Shown: in pieces, positions 9,282-19,953 of the stretch
How positions within the stretch are numbered: the first letter of the stretch is position 1
Layout of the letters: the number at the start of each line of letters is the position of its first letter
From: Micrococcales bacterium
Lineage (GTDB): Bacteria > Actinomycetota > Actinomycetes > Actinomycetales > Microbacteriaceae
Direction of reading: 5' to 3'
Assembly (NCBI GenBank): GCA_016212425.1
Contig: JACRGJ010000101.1
Location: forward strand, 1-64,000
Length of the DNA stretch: 64,000 bases
Notes under the pieces: generated by a model
Database searches by the model: none
What the model saw: the letters and a program-made list of their open reading frames with translations, nothing else
What the model was told of the DNA's origin: nothing
Translations under genes and position numbers: made by a program

Positions 9282-9350
9282 ATGCGAGGATCAGCCCACG
9301 GAGCCCCGTCTTGGGGGCGCCGTGCCCAGGGGTCGGCGGGGAGCCGTTGG

Positions 9351-9356
9351 TAGAGT
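9351..9356 (+). promoter_or_regulatory. Putative -10 element of secA
   Basis: TAGAGT lies 51 bp before the secA GTG. Unlike many promoters in this window this one would give a leader, consistent with the clear GAGAGAGGTGG ribosome binding site (about 9390-9400) in front of secA. Confidence 0.4.
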
Positions 9357-9407
9357 GACGCGCTGGCCGCGGTGTCATCGCCGCGCCCGGAGAGAGGTGG
9401 ATGTCCC

Positions 9408-12215
<2,808 letters not shown>

Positions 12216-12282
12216 CCGCGCCGGTCGGGCGCCGAAGCCGGTGACGCGACGCGGGCGCACCCGCGCGCGCCGCGCGCGCCGG

Positions 12283-13155
12283 TCAGGCGCCGCGCACCAG
12301 CGGAGCGACCTCCTCACCGAGGAAGCCCAGAAGTCCCTCGACGTCCTGCTCGTCGAGGGTCGGTTGGAACGTGACGGTCGTCGCGCCGGCCGCGGCGTAG
12401 GCGAGCACCCGCTCGGCGACCTGCTCCGCCGTGCCGGTGACCGCCGCCTCCTCCGGAGCGCCCGCGTCCCCGAAGACCGCGAGGTCCGCCGTGAGGCGCT
12501 GCGCCGCGTCGTCTCCGAGCGCGACCATCAGCGACACGATCACCGGGGCGTCGGCATCCGCTCCGCCCTCCCGCGCCCAACCGCGGGCCTGTGTCACCTG
12601 CGCGCGCGATCGGCCTCCGGCGATGATCAACCCGTCCGCCAGTTCGCCCGAGAGCCGCACCCCTTTCGGCCCGCCGGCGCCGATCAGGACGGGCACCCGC
12701 CGTGCGGGCGGCCAGTCGAGGGCGACGTCGTCGAGGTGCACGTACCGGCCGTCCACGGTGACTCGCTGCCCGCCGAGCAGCGGGCGCAGGGCCGCGGCGT
12801 ACTCCCGCAACAGGGTCACGGGCGAGGCGACCCTGCCGCCCACCTGCGCCATCCAGGGCAATACACCGTGACCGATGCCCCCGATGAGCCGGTCGGGGAT
12901 CGCGCCCTCGATCGTCGCGAGCTCCATCGCGGTCAGCGCCACGTTGCGCAACGGGGTCGGCATGAGCCCGATACCGACCGCGATGCGCTCCGTCGCGCCG
13001 AGCGCGAGCGCGGCGGAGGCGATCCCGCTCTCCTTGAAGCAGTCCTCCCACACCCACAGCTCATCGAGGCCGACGGCCTCGGTCGCCGTGGCGATAGGGC
13101 GCAACGCGGAGGGCGGGAAGCCGGGGACGAAGGTGAAGCCGAGTCGCGGGGTCAT
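12283..13155 (-). CDS. LLM-class (F420/flavin-dependent) oxidoreductase
   Basis: A 290-residue TIM-barrel protein of the luciferase-like monooxygenase family. Signatures include the N-terminal beta strand LGFTFVPGFPPSAL, ELATIEGAIPDRLIGGIGHG and the cofactor-binding VPVLIGAGGPKGVRL. Members in actinobacteria usually use F420H2 or FMN; the substrate cannot be told from sequence. It is convergent with secA and separated by 2 bp from the downstream end of the Rv3235-family gene, so the two minus-strand genes are probably co-transcribed. A near copy of its 3' end (gcgccggtc-ggcgccg) occurs about 57 bp beyond its stop. Confidence 0.85.
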   Translation of the reverse strand: MTPRLGFTFVPGFPPSALRPIATATEAVGLDELWVWEDCFKESGIASAALALGATERIAVGIGLMPTPLRNVALTAMELATIEGAIPDRLIGGIGHGVLPWMAQVGGRVASPVTLLREYAAALRPLLGGQRVTVDGRYVHLDDVALDWPPARRVPVLIGAGGPKGVRLSGELADGLIIAGGRSRAQVTQARGWAREGGADADAPVIVSLMVALGDDAAQRLTADLAVFGDAGAPEEAAVTGTAEQVAERVLAYAAAGATTVTFQPTLDEQDVEGLLGFLGEEVAPLVRGA

Positions 13156-13157
13156 CG

Positions 13158-13595
13158 CTACAGGACGTGGATGGCGGTCGCGCGCCAGCGCCGGTCCAGG
13201 CCCTCGAGACGGAAGGCGACCGCGCGGGCCCGCGCCCGTCCGAAGACGACGACGGTCGCCTCCACGACCCCGTCACGCGGGCGAGAGAGATGGACCGAGG
13301 AGATGGTGATCGCGGGTCGCGCCACCCGTGCGTTGCGCGCCGCCCGGGCACGCGTCGACAGGACGACCCGCTTGAGCAGGTGACGGTAGACGTCGTCGCT
13401 GACCCACCGCGAGATCTGCTCGAGCTCCCGGGCGCCGGCCAGCACCTCGATGACGCAGCGGGTGAGGTTCTCGAGCAGCGGCGTCGGATCCGGAAGGTCG
13501 CTCGCCGCCGTCGGCTGGAGCCCGAAGAACTCGTCCGGATCGAAGCGCGCCCGCTCGGTGGCGGAACTGTCGACGATGCCGGCCGAGTCGGACAT
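13158..13595 (-). CDS. Rv3235 family protein
   Basis: A 145-residue protein with an acidic N-terminus and a C-terminal alpha/beta domain (LTRCVIEVLAGARELEQISRW ... LKRVVLSTRARAARNARVA ... VFGRARARAVAFRLEGLDRRW), the Rv3235-type fold found beside secA in many actinobacteria. Function is unproven; location suggests a link to SecA or division. The ATG at 13595 is preferred over an upstream GTG/ATG at 13646 because GACAGGAG is correctly spaced before it. Confidence 0.8.
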   Translation of the reverse strand: MSDSAGIVDSSATERARFDPDEFFGLQPTAASDLPDPTPLLENLTRCVIEVLAGARELEQISRWVSDDVYRHLLKRVVLSTRARAARNARVARPAITISSVHLSRPRDGVVEATVVVFGRARARAVAFRLEGLDRRWRATAIHVL

Positions 13596-13723
13596 GGGCG
13601 CTCCTGTCGGAGAGGAGATGACCCCCCGTTCGAGGGGTGGGCTCACTCAACCATGAGCCCTGCTCTGTGTCGAGGACGATCCGTGATCTGTGGATAACCG
13701 GCGCGTCGAGGCGTGCGTCCTGC

Positions 13724-13729
13724 TAGCTT
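13724..13729 (+). promoter_or_regulatory. Leaderless-type -10 element before the 13736 gene
   Basis: TAGCTT is followed by 6 bp and the ATG at 13736; no Shine-Dalgarno is present. Transcription would start at or next to the start codon. Confidence 0.55.
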
Positions 13730-13735
13730 CCGCGC

Positions 13736-14332
13736 ATGCGGTGGGACCGGCTCTTCGACGACCTCGAGGGCCAGCTCGAGCAGGAGCTCGGCGCCGAGCA
13801 GGTCGACCTCATCGCCGAGGAGGAGCGGTTGCGGGTGGGGCGGCTCGCGTTCCGTGACCGCCTGGTGGCGATGAGCGGGTCGTCCTCGTCGCGTCGGGAG
13901 CTCGACCTCGTGCTGCGGGACGGGACTCCGGTGCGGATCCGGGTCGCCTCCTCGGGACGCGATTGGATCGCGGGCGACCTGGAGGGCGGGCGGGTGCGCG
14001 CGTCCTGCATCGTGCCGCTGGACGCGATCGCGGCGGCGGCACCCGCGGGCGACCAACTCGCCGCCGGCCTCGCGGTCGATCCGCTCGGAGCGCCGGCGCC
14101 GGGCGATCTCGGCGCGCGACTGGGGCTGGCGCTCGTGCTGCGTGATCTCTGCCGACGCCGCGCCGCCGTCGACCTCGTCTGCGGCTGGGCGGTGCTGCAC
14201 GGCACACTCGACCGGGTCGGGCGCGACCACGTCGACCTGGCTGAGCACGACCCGGGCGTAGCGCGGCGCGAGGTCGCCGTGCGCCGCATCCGTCTCGTGC
14301 CCTTCGCGCAGCTGTTGAGCATCCGCTTCTGA
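13736..14332 (+). CDS. Conserved actinobacterial hypothetical protein
   Basis: A 198-residue soluble protein. The first 65 residues are predicted helical (LFDDLEGQLEQELGAEQVDLIAEEERL), followed by beta-rich repeats (LDLVLRDGTPVRIRVASSGRDWIAGDLEGG) resembling a small SH3-like or LSM-like barrel, and a C-terminal helical part. No signal peptide or membrane segment. The type is commonly seen near the whiB/secA region of Microbacteriaceae, but no function is known to me. It is divergent from the Rv3235-family gene and convergent with the HTH gene. Confidence 0.65.
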   Translation: MRWDRLFDDLEGQLEQELGAEQVDLIAEEERLRVGRLAFRDRLVAMSGSSSSRRELDLVLRDGTPVRIRVASSGRDWIAGDLEGGRVRASCIVPLDAIAAAAPAGDQLAAGLAVDPLGAPAPGDLGARLGLALVLRDLCRRRAAVDLVCGWAVLHGTLDRVGRDHVDLAEHDPGVARREVAVRRIRLVPFAQLLSIRF

Positions 14333-14434
14333 CGCGCCGTTCTGCCGCACGCTCTCCCGTGACGACTCTGCCGCGCAGCTCCCGTGTCGCGGTGCTGCCG
14401 CTCGCGTCCGCCCAGTTCGGACAGGACGACCCGC

Positions 14435-14701
14435 TCAGCGGCCGAAGAGCTCCGGCACGTCGGCCAGGTCGGACTGGTTCCACAGGCTGAGCCGCCGCGA
14501 CTCCTCGTACTTCGCCTCGATGTAGGACTCGAGCACGCTCCGCTCGACGCGCCAGTGCCCGTTGCCGCCCACCTTGATCGCCCGCAGCTCCCCGCTGCGC
14601 ACCAGCGCGTAGGCCTGGCTCGCCGAGATGTTCAGCACCTCGGCCGTGTCGGCGAGAGTGAGGAAGCGCCCCATGGAGGCGGATGACTCGGCACCGGTCA
14701 T
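14435..14701 (-). CDS. Excisionase-family / BldC-like helix-turn-helix protein
   Basis: An 88-residue protein consisting almost only of a MerR-like winged helix: RFLTLADTAEVLNISASQAYALVRSGELRAIKVGGNGHWRVERS is the classic DNA-binding domain of the excisionase/BldC type, with the W/R pair in the wing. The C-terminal tail (YIEAKYEESRRLSLWNQSD) is longer than in phage excisionases. It is probably a small transcription factor rather than a recombination factor, since no integrase is nearby. The ATG at 14701 is used; an ATG at 14674 would give 79 residues. Divergent from the SAF-domain gene. Confidence 0.8.
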   Translation of the reverse strand: MTGAESSASMGRFLTLADTAEVLNISASQAYALVRSGELRAIKVGGNGHWRVERSVLESYIEAKYEESRRLSLWNQSDLADVPELFGR

Positions 14702-14825
14702 GCGTCCGAGTATGGGCCAGAGCGTACGGTCAGGACGGGCCTGTGGATAACTCGCACGCCGGATCCTCCTCGACGCCACGATGGGACCCGGCCCGACGCC
14801 GGGCGGGCCGGACGGAGGTGGCGTG

Positions 14826-15473
14826 ATGGCAGGTGTCCCGCAGGGGCAGCGGACCCGCCCGAGGGCGATCATCGACCCGCGCCTGCTGCTCGGGTTGATG
14901 CTGGTGCTCGTCTCGGTCGCGGGGGTGGTGGCCATCGTCGCGTTCTCCGACCGCACCGTGGCGGTGTACGCGGCCGCGTCCCCTCTGACCCCCGGTCAGC
15001 GCGTGAAGGCCGCGGATCTCGTGCAACGCCAGGTGGCGCTCGACGGCGCCGATCGCCTCTACCTGCGGGTGGGCAGCATGCCGACCGGCGGTGTCGTCAT
15101 GACGCGGCCGGTGTCCGACGGCGAGCTCCTGCCGGCCTCCTCCGTCGGGGATGCCGCCCGGTCGGGTATGACCTCGTTCGTGGTCCAGGTCGACGGGCGG
15201 GTGAGCGAGGCGGTGGCCCCCGGCGCCACGGTGGACGTGTGGTCCTCGCCGTCTCCGGATGCGGTCGACCGGTCCGCCGATCCGCCGGCGGTGGTGGCGT
15301 CGGGCGCCACGGTGGTGCAGGTGCTGAAGGACGACGGCCTCGTGGCCCGCGACCGGGTGGCCGTCGAGGTCCTCGTCCCGCGGGCGCGGATCGCGCAACT
15401 GCTGCAGGCGGTGTCGGACGATCAAGCCCTGGCGCTCGTACCGGCCGGCCTCTCGCTCCGGGACGGCTCGTGA
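14826..15473 (+). CDS. SAF-domain (CpaB/RcpC-like) membrane-anchored protein
   Basis: A 215-residue protein with one transmembrane helix near the N-terminus (LLLGLMLVLVSVAGVVAIVAF) and an extracytoplasmic SAF domain beginning VYAAASPLTPGQRVKAADLV, as in CpaB proteins of Flp/Tad pilus machines and antifreeze-like domains. A good ribosome binding site (GGAGGTGG, 14814-14821) precedes the ATG; a GTG three bases upstream is also possible. The stop overlaps the GTG of the ATPase gene by 4 bp, so the two are coupled. No other pilus genes are visible. Confidence 0.75.
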   Translation: MAGVPQGQRTRPRAIIDPRLLLGLMLVLVSVAGVVAIVAFSDRTVAVYAAASPLTPGQRVKAADLVQRQVALDGADRLYLRVGSMPTGGVVMTRPVSDGELLPASSVGDAARSGMTSFVVQVDGRVSEAVAPGATVDVWSSPSPDAVDRSADPPAVVASGATVVQVLKDDGLVARDRVAVEVLVPRARIAQLLQAVSDDQALALVPAGLSLRDGS

Positions 15474-16801
15474 CGGACGTCGGCATCGCGGTTCCGCTCG
15501 CCGACGAGGAGCGGCTGGTCGCGGATGCCGGGCGGTGGGGGCACCGGGTGGTCGCGCGATGCTCCGGCGCGGCGGAGCTGTCCGGGCGGCTTGCGACCGC
15601 GGCCCCGGAGATCGTCGTCGCCGCCGCGGATCCGCAATACCTCACGGCCGGGCTCGTCGCCGCCTGCGACGCTGCCGGTGCCCGTCTGATCGCGGTCGCC
15701 GGGCCGGGGGGGCTGCGCCACGCACGCGCCCTCGGGCTCGTCGATGTCGTCCAGGCCCCCTTCGAGTGGTCCGATCTCGAGTCACCGGTCGCCGAGGCCG
15801 AGCCGGCACCCGCCCCGATCGCTCCGCGCGGCACGATGCGCGTGGCGGACCGGATCGAGCAGGGCGAAACCGCCGTCCCGCCTCCTCGTCGTCCCGGCCG
15901 CGTGCTGGTGGTCTGGGGGCCCGAGGGGGCACCGGGGCGGACGACGCTGGCCATCTCGATCGCCGCGGAGCTGGCCGCGGCCGGGCACGCGGTCGCGCTC
16001 GCCGACGCCGACGTGCGCGCCGCATCCGTCGCCCCCGCCCTCGGGCTCCTCGACGAGGCGCCCGGGTTCGCCGCCGCCTGTCGGCTGGCCGGTTCCGGAG
16101 CGCTCGACTCGGCCGAGTTCGAGCGCGTCGCGCAGGAGCATCGCTCCCGCCTCGGCCCGTTCTGGGTGCTGACCGGACTGGGTCGTCCGAGCCGGTGGCC
16201 CGAGCTGGCCGCCGATCGCGTGCGCGGCACCCTCGCCGCGGCCCGCGAGTGGGTCGACTACCTGGTGGTCGACGTCGCGGCAGGACTCGATCAGGACGAG
16301 GAGCTCTCCAGCGACGTGCTCGCCCCGCGGCGCAACGCGGCGACGCTGGCGGCGCTCGCCGCGGCCGATCACGTGCTCGAGGTGGGATCGGCGGATCCGG
16401 TCGGGCTCGCCCGCCTGCTGCGCGGGCACACCGAGCTGGCGGACGTGATCGATCCGGGCGAGCTGACCACCGTCGTCAACCGCGTTCGATCCTCGGCGAT
16501 CGGCGCGAATCCGAGTGCGCAGGTGCGGCAGACCCTGCTGCGCTTCGGCGGTCTCGACGACCCGGTGCTGATCCCCTGGGACGGCGCCGCCCTCGACGCC
16601 GCGGTCCTCGCCGGGAGCACCCTCGCCGAGGTCGCCCCGCGATCGCCGACGCGTCTTGCCGTCCGCGATCTCGTCGCGTCGCGCATCCTCCCGCCGGAGA
16701 CCGCGATCGCTCCCGAGCGGCGGCGGGAGCGCCGCTGGCTCCGCGCCCTCGTCAGGGGCCGCGAGGCGGGGTCGGATCGGACGGCTAGCCTGGCACGGTG
16801 A
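15470..16801 (+). CDS. MinD/CpaE-like ATPase
   Basis: A 443-residue protein. The N-terminal about 120 residues form a receiver-like region; residues about 145-380 form a deviant-Walker ParA/MinD fold with VVWGPEGAPGRTTLAISIAAELAAAG replacing the usual KGGxGKT (the motif reads GAPGRTT, with Arg where the second Lys is expected), ALADADVRAASVAP and DYLVVDVAAGLDQDEEL. Such proteins position pili, flagella or chemoreceptors. Coupling to a SAF-domain protein supports a CpaB-CpaE-like pair. The Lys-to-Arg change in the P-loop may alter ATP use. Overlaps the pdtaS start by 4 bp. Confidence 0.75.
   Translation: MTDVGIAVPLADEERLVADAGRWGHRVVARCSGAAELSGRLATAAPEIVVAAADPQYLTAGLVAACDAAGARLIAVAGPGGLRHARALGLVDVVQAPFEWSDLESPVAEAEPAPAPIAPRGTMRVADRIEQGETAVPPPRRPGRVLVVWGPEGAPGRTTLAISIAAELAAAGHAVALADADVRAASVAPALGLLDEAPGFAAACRLAGSGALDSAEFERVAQEHRSRLGPFWVLTGLGRPSRWPELAADRVRGTLAAAREWVDYLVVDVAAGLDQDEELSSDVLAPRRNAATLAALAAADHVLEVGSADPVGLARLLRGHTELADVIDPGELTTVVNRVRSSAIGANPSAQVRQTLLRFGGLDDPVLIPWDGAALDAAVLAGSTLAEVAPRSPTRLAVRDLVASRILPPETAIAPERRRERRWLRALVRGREAGSDRTASLAR
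16786..16791 (+). promoter_or_regulatory. Leaderless-type -10 element of pdtaS
   Basis: TAGCCT, 6 bp before the GTG of pdtaS and inside the 3' end of the ATPase gene. It would give pdtaS its own leaderless transcript in addition to read-through. Confidence 0.5.
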
Positions 16802-18294
16802 CGACCCTCTCCGAGATCGCCCAGTCCCGCGGGCGCTCGAGCGAGGCCGATATCGACTGGCTGCACGTGCTCGTCGGCGACCTCCAGCTGCTCGCCGATC
16901 TCGCGTTCGCCGACATCGTGCTCTGGGTGCCGACCGCCGGGGACACCACCTTCGTGGCCGTCGCGCACGCGCGTCCGTCGTCGGCGGCGACCCTTTTCTA
17001 CCGCGACTTCGTGGGTCAGCTGCTCAAACGCGAGTGGTGGCAGCAGGTCACCGAGGCGTTCGAGACCACCCGGATCATCGAGAGCTCGGCGCCCGACTGG
17101 TATGAGGAGACCCCGACTCGGATGCGGGCGGTGCCGGTCATGCGTCGACTGGGCCTGGGCTCAACGGCGGTCACCGACGCCCCGGTCGCCGTGCTCACCC
17201 GGCACACCAACCTCGGCGAAGCTCGTACCCCGAGCCGCCAGGAGCTCACCTTCAACCAGTGCGCGAACGATCTGTTCGAGATGATCGCCAGCGGCGACTT
17301 CCCCGATCCACAGGCGCCGTCGGGTCCGCGCCGGGGCGCGCCCCGGGCGTCGGACGGGCTGATCCGCCTCGATGTCGGTGGCATGGTGACCTTCGCCAGC
17401 CCCAACGGCCTCTCCGCCTTCAACCGCATGGGATTCGACGGCGAGCTCGAGGGCCAGTCGCTCGCCGACGTCACCTCCGAGCTGCTCACAGGCAAGCTCA
17501 TCGTCGACGAGTCGCTGCCGCTCGTGGTCACCGGTCGCGCACCGTGGCGCACCGATATCGAGGCGCGGGGGGTGACGGTGACGCTGCGCACCATCCCGCT
17601 CCGGCGCCACGGGCAGCGGATCGGCGCGATCGTGCTCGTGCGCGATGTGACCGAGACGCGCCACCAGGAGCAGGAGCTCATCACCAAGGACGCGACCATC
17701 CGCGAGATCCACCATCGGGTGAAGAACAACCTGCAGACGGTGGCGTCGCTGCTGCGGATCCAGGCGCGCCGCTCGCACAGCGAGGAGGCGAGCGAGTCCC
17801 TCACGCAGGCGATGCGCCGCGTGTCGGCCATCGCCGTCGTGCACGACACGCTCTCATCGGGCCTGGATCAGAACGTCGACTTCGACGAGGTGTTCGACCG
17901 CGTCATCATGCTGGTGACCGAGGTCGCCTCCACGCACAACTCGCGCGTCACCCCGGCGAAGGTCGGGGAGTTCGGGGTGCTGCCCTCCACCTTCGCGACT
18001 CCGCTGGCGCTGGCGCTGACCGAACTCGTGACGAACGCGGTGGAGCACGGGCTCGCCGGGCGCGACGGGAAGGTGGAGATCACGGCCACGCGCCGGGAGG
18101 ACCGCCTCCGCGTGCGGGTGCGCGACGACGGGGTCGGATTGGCGGAGGGCAAGGTGGGTGCCGGGCTCGGCACGCAGATCGTGCGCACCCTCATCCAGGG
18201 CGAATTGAGCGGCGCCATCGACTGGCACACGATCCAGGGCGAGGGCACCGAGGTGACCGTCGACATCCCCCTGCTCTACATGGAGCGGAGCTGA
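16798..18294 (+). CDS. pdtaS: PdtaS-like sensor histidine kinase
   Basis: A 498-residue soluble kinase: N-terminal GAF-like sensor (residues about 10-160), central PAS domain (about 180-290), HisKA_2 dimerisation domain with the phospho-acceptor His near residue 305 in REIHHRVKNNLQTVASLL, and a HWE-type HATPase_c (ALTELVTNAVEHG, RDDGVGL, LGTQIV). In mycobacteria PdtaS phosphorylates the antiterminator PdtaR; no pdtaR is in this window. The gene is convergent with whiB1, the same neighbourhood as Rv3220c/Rv3219. Confidence 0.9.
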   Translation: MTTLSEIAQSRGRSSEADIDWLHVLVGDLQLLADLAFADIVLWVPTAGDTTFVAVAHARPSSAATLFYRDFVGQLLKREWWQQVTEAFETTRIIESSAPDWYEETPTRMRAVPVMRRLGLGSTAVTDAPVAVLTRHTNLGEARTPSRQELTFNQCANDLFEMIASGDFPDPQAPSGPRRGAPRASDGLIRLDVGGMVTFASPNGLSAFNRMGFDGELEGQSLADVTSELLTGKLIVDESLPLVVTGRAPWRTDIEARGVTVTLRTIPLRRHGQRIGAIVLVRDVTETRHQEQELITKDATIREIHHRVKNNLQTVASLLRIQARRSHSEEASESLTQAMRRVSAIAVVHDTLSSGLDQNVDFDEVFDRVIMLVTEVASTHNSRVTPAKVGEFGVLPSTFATPLALALTELVTNAVEHGLAGRDGKVEITATRREDRLRVRVRDDGVGLAEGKVGAGLGTQIVRTLIQGELSGAIDWHTIQGEGTEVTVDIPLLYMERS

Positions 18295-18320
18295 CGGATC
18301 CGTTCGCGGGCGGACGTGTG

Positions 18321-18361
18321 CCGGCGGCTCAGGATGCCCGGCGGCTCAGGATGCCCGGCGG
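18321..18361. repeat. 17-bp tandem duplication at the 3' end of whiB
   Basis: A 17-bp unit (ccggcggctcaggatgc) is repeated exactly at 18321-18337 and 18338-18354, with a further 7 bp. Each unit contains the TCA that is the whiB stop codon on the minus strand. The second copy lies beyond the gene. Confidence 0.85.
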
Positions 18362-18594
18362 GCGCGGGCGGCCCGACGCTTGAGGGTGCGGCGCTCGTCC
18401 TCGGACAGGCCACCCCAGACGCCGGAGTCCTGGTTCGACTCGAGCGCGTACTGCAGACACATCTCGGTGACGGTGCAGCGGCCGCAGACGGACTTCGCCT
18501 TCTCGATCTGATCGACGGCCGGGCCGGTGTTCCCGACAGGGAAGAACAGCTCGGGGTCGACCGTGAGGCAAGCGGCGTTATCGCGCCAGTCCAT
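18346..18594 (-). CDS. whiB1: WhiB1-like iron-sulfur transcription factor
   Basis: An 82-residue protein with the four Wbl cysteines (CLT ... SVCGRCTVTEMCLQ, about residues 9, 37, 40, 46), the GVWGGLSEDERR turn and a basic C-terminus (RRTLKRRAARARR). WhiB1 holds a [4Fe-4S] cluster, binds the primary sigma factor and responds to nitric oxide; it is essential in mycobacteria. The starting MDWRDNAACLTVDPELFFPVG fits WhiB1 rather than other paralogues. TTAGGAG precedes the ATG. Convergent with pdtaS. Confidence 0.92.
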   Translation of the reverse strand: MDWRDNAACLTVDPELFFPVGNTGPAVDQIEKAKSVCGRCTVTEMCLQYALESNQDSGVWGGLSEDERRTLKRRAARARRAS

Positions 18595-18799
18595 GGGCGT
18601 GCTCCTAACGGGGGTGGTACAGAGTTCGGACCGAGACAGTTTCGGAGGGAGAATGGCGAGGACGGTACCCGAACCCGGGGAGGGTGCCCACTCGAACCGA
18701 ACCTCGTAAGCCCCCTACGACCCTGTAGGCGTCTCTCGACCGGCACCAACTGTTTCATACTCGTTACACGGAATCAATAGTCCGAAGTGGGGCTTGGCT
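18595..18799. promoter_or_regulatory. Divergent intergenic region between whiB1 and an ABC operon
   Basis: About 205 bp with no gene of recognisable family. It must hold the whiB1 promoter (minus) and that of the membrane-protein/ABC operon (plus). A short dyad, CCTAC-gacc-CTGTAGG, lies around 18714-18730. No clear -10/-35 pair could be fixed. Confidence 0.35.
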
Positions 18800-19201
18800 G
18801 TGAATGCACGACCCAGACCCGCTCTGGTTCTGACCTTGATCGCTCTCGTGGTACTGGAGGCCGTGGGCACTGCCGCCGCGGCCATCTACCTGCTGGTTCA
18901 GCTCGCCACGGTGAGACCCGACTCCGTCGTCACCACCGTCGCACTGGCCGTGCTCGCGCTCCTGCTCGCGGCCGGTCTGCTCGCCGCCTCGGCGGCCCTG
19001 AGCCGGGGCCGCGCGGCGGGACGGTCCGCGATCCTCGTCTGGCAGCTGCTGCAGCTCGCCATCGGCGTCAGTGCTCTCAGCGGCAGCGGCGGGCAGCCCT
19101 GGATCGGCGGGCCGCTCATCGGCGTCGCGGTCCTGGTCGCCGTCCTGCTGTTCACGCCGCCGGTGATCACCGCGACCTCCGACCGTCGGCCGCGGTCGTG
19201 A
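18800..19201 (+). CDS. Small four-helix membrane protein
   Basis: A 133-residue protein with four hydrophobic segments (ALVLTLIALVVLEAVGTAAAAIYLL; TTVALAVLALLLAAGLLAASAAL; ILVWQLLQLAIGVSAL; GGPLIGVAVLVAVLLFTPPVI). No family recognised. A GTG at 18800 is preferred because GTGGGG (18787-18792) is correctly spaced; a TTG at 18794 would add two residues. Its stop overlaps the start of the ABC ATPase, so it is the first gene of that operon and could be an accessory subunit. Confidence 0.7.
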   Translation: MNARPRPALVLTLIALVVLEAVGTAAAAIYLLVQLATVRPDSVVTTVALAVLALLLAAGLLAASAALSRGRAAGRSAILVWQLLQLAIGVSALSGSGGQPWIGGPLIGVAVLVAVLLFTPPVITATSDRRPRS

Positions 19202-19953
19202 CCGCCGGACTCGAGCTGCGTGGGCTGACGAAGCGCTTCGGCGCGAAGCTCGCCGTCGACGCCCTCTCGCTCGAGGTTCCGGTCGGCAGCTTCTACGGGA
19301 TCGTCGGGCCGAACGGCGCCGGCAAGACGACCACGCTCTCGATGGCCACCGGGCTGCTCCGCCCGGACGCCGGGACCGCGGTTGTGGACGGCGTCGACGT
19401 GTGGGCGCGCCCCCTCGAGGCCAAGCGGATGATCGGCACCCTCGCCGATGGCGTCGACCTCTTCGACCGGCTCACCGGCGAGCAGCTCATCCTGTACACC
19501 GGGATGCTGTTCGGGATGCCGCGGCCCGTGGTGATCGACCGCGCGGGCGATCTGCTCGCGCTGTTCGATCTCGAGGGTGCCGCCGGCACGGTCGTGGCCG
19601 ACTACTCGGCCGGCATGACCAAGAAGATCGCGCTCGCCTGCGCGCTGATCCACTCCCCGCGGGTCCTGGTGCTGGACGAGCCGTTCGAGTCGGTCGACCC
19701 GGTCTCGGCGGCGAACATCCGCGACATCCTCGCCGGCTTCGTCCGGGCCGGCGGCACCGTCGTCGTCTCCAGCCACTCGATGGATCTCGTGCAGCGGATG
19801 TGCGATCACGTCGCGATCGTCGCCGCCGCCCGGGTGCTGGTCGCCGGGACGGTCGAGGAGGTGCGCGGCGAACAGACGCTGGAGGACCGCTTCCTCGACC
19901 TCGTGGGCGGTCGGCGGCACGAGGAGGGTCCGGAGTGGTTGCGGTCCTTCTGA
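19198..19953 (+). CDS. ABC transporter ATP-binding protein
   Basis: A 251-residue ATPase with Walker A GPNGAGKTTT, an ABC signature in YSAGMTKKIALA (SAGMT in place of the usual LSGGQ), Walker B VLVLDEPF and the switch His in VVVSSHSMD. This form is typical of ABC-2 type exporters. The GTG overlaps the upstream gene by 4 bp, and the permease start lies inside its 3' end, so the three genes are tightly coupled. The substrate is unknown. Confidence 0.92.
   Translation: MTAGLELRGLTKRFGAKLAVDALSLEVPVGSFYGIVGPNGAGKTTTLSMATGLLRPDAGTAVVDGVDVWARPLEAKRMIGTLADGVDLFDRLTGEQLILYTGMLFGMPRPVVIDRAGDLLALFDLEGAAGTVVADYSAGMTKKIALACALIHSPRVLVLDEPFESVDPVSAANIRDILAGFVRAGGTVVVSSHSMDLVQRMCDHVAIVAAARVLVAGTVEEVRGEQTLEDRFLDLVGGRRHEEGPEWLRSF

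Noticed and set aside
14435-14701. Prophage excisionase
   Set aside because: The domain matches, but there is no integrase, attachment repeat or phage gene nearby; a BldC-like regulator is more likely.
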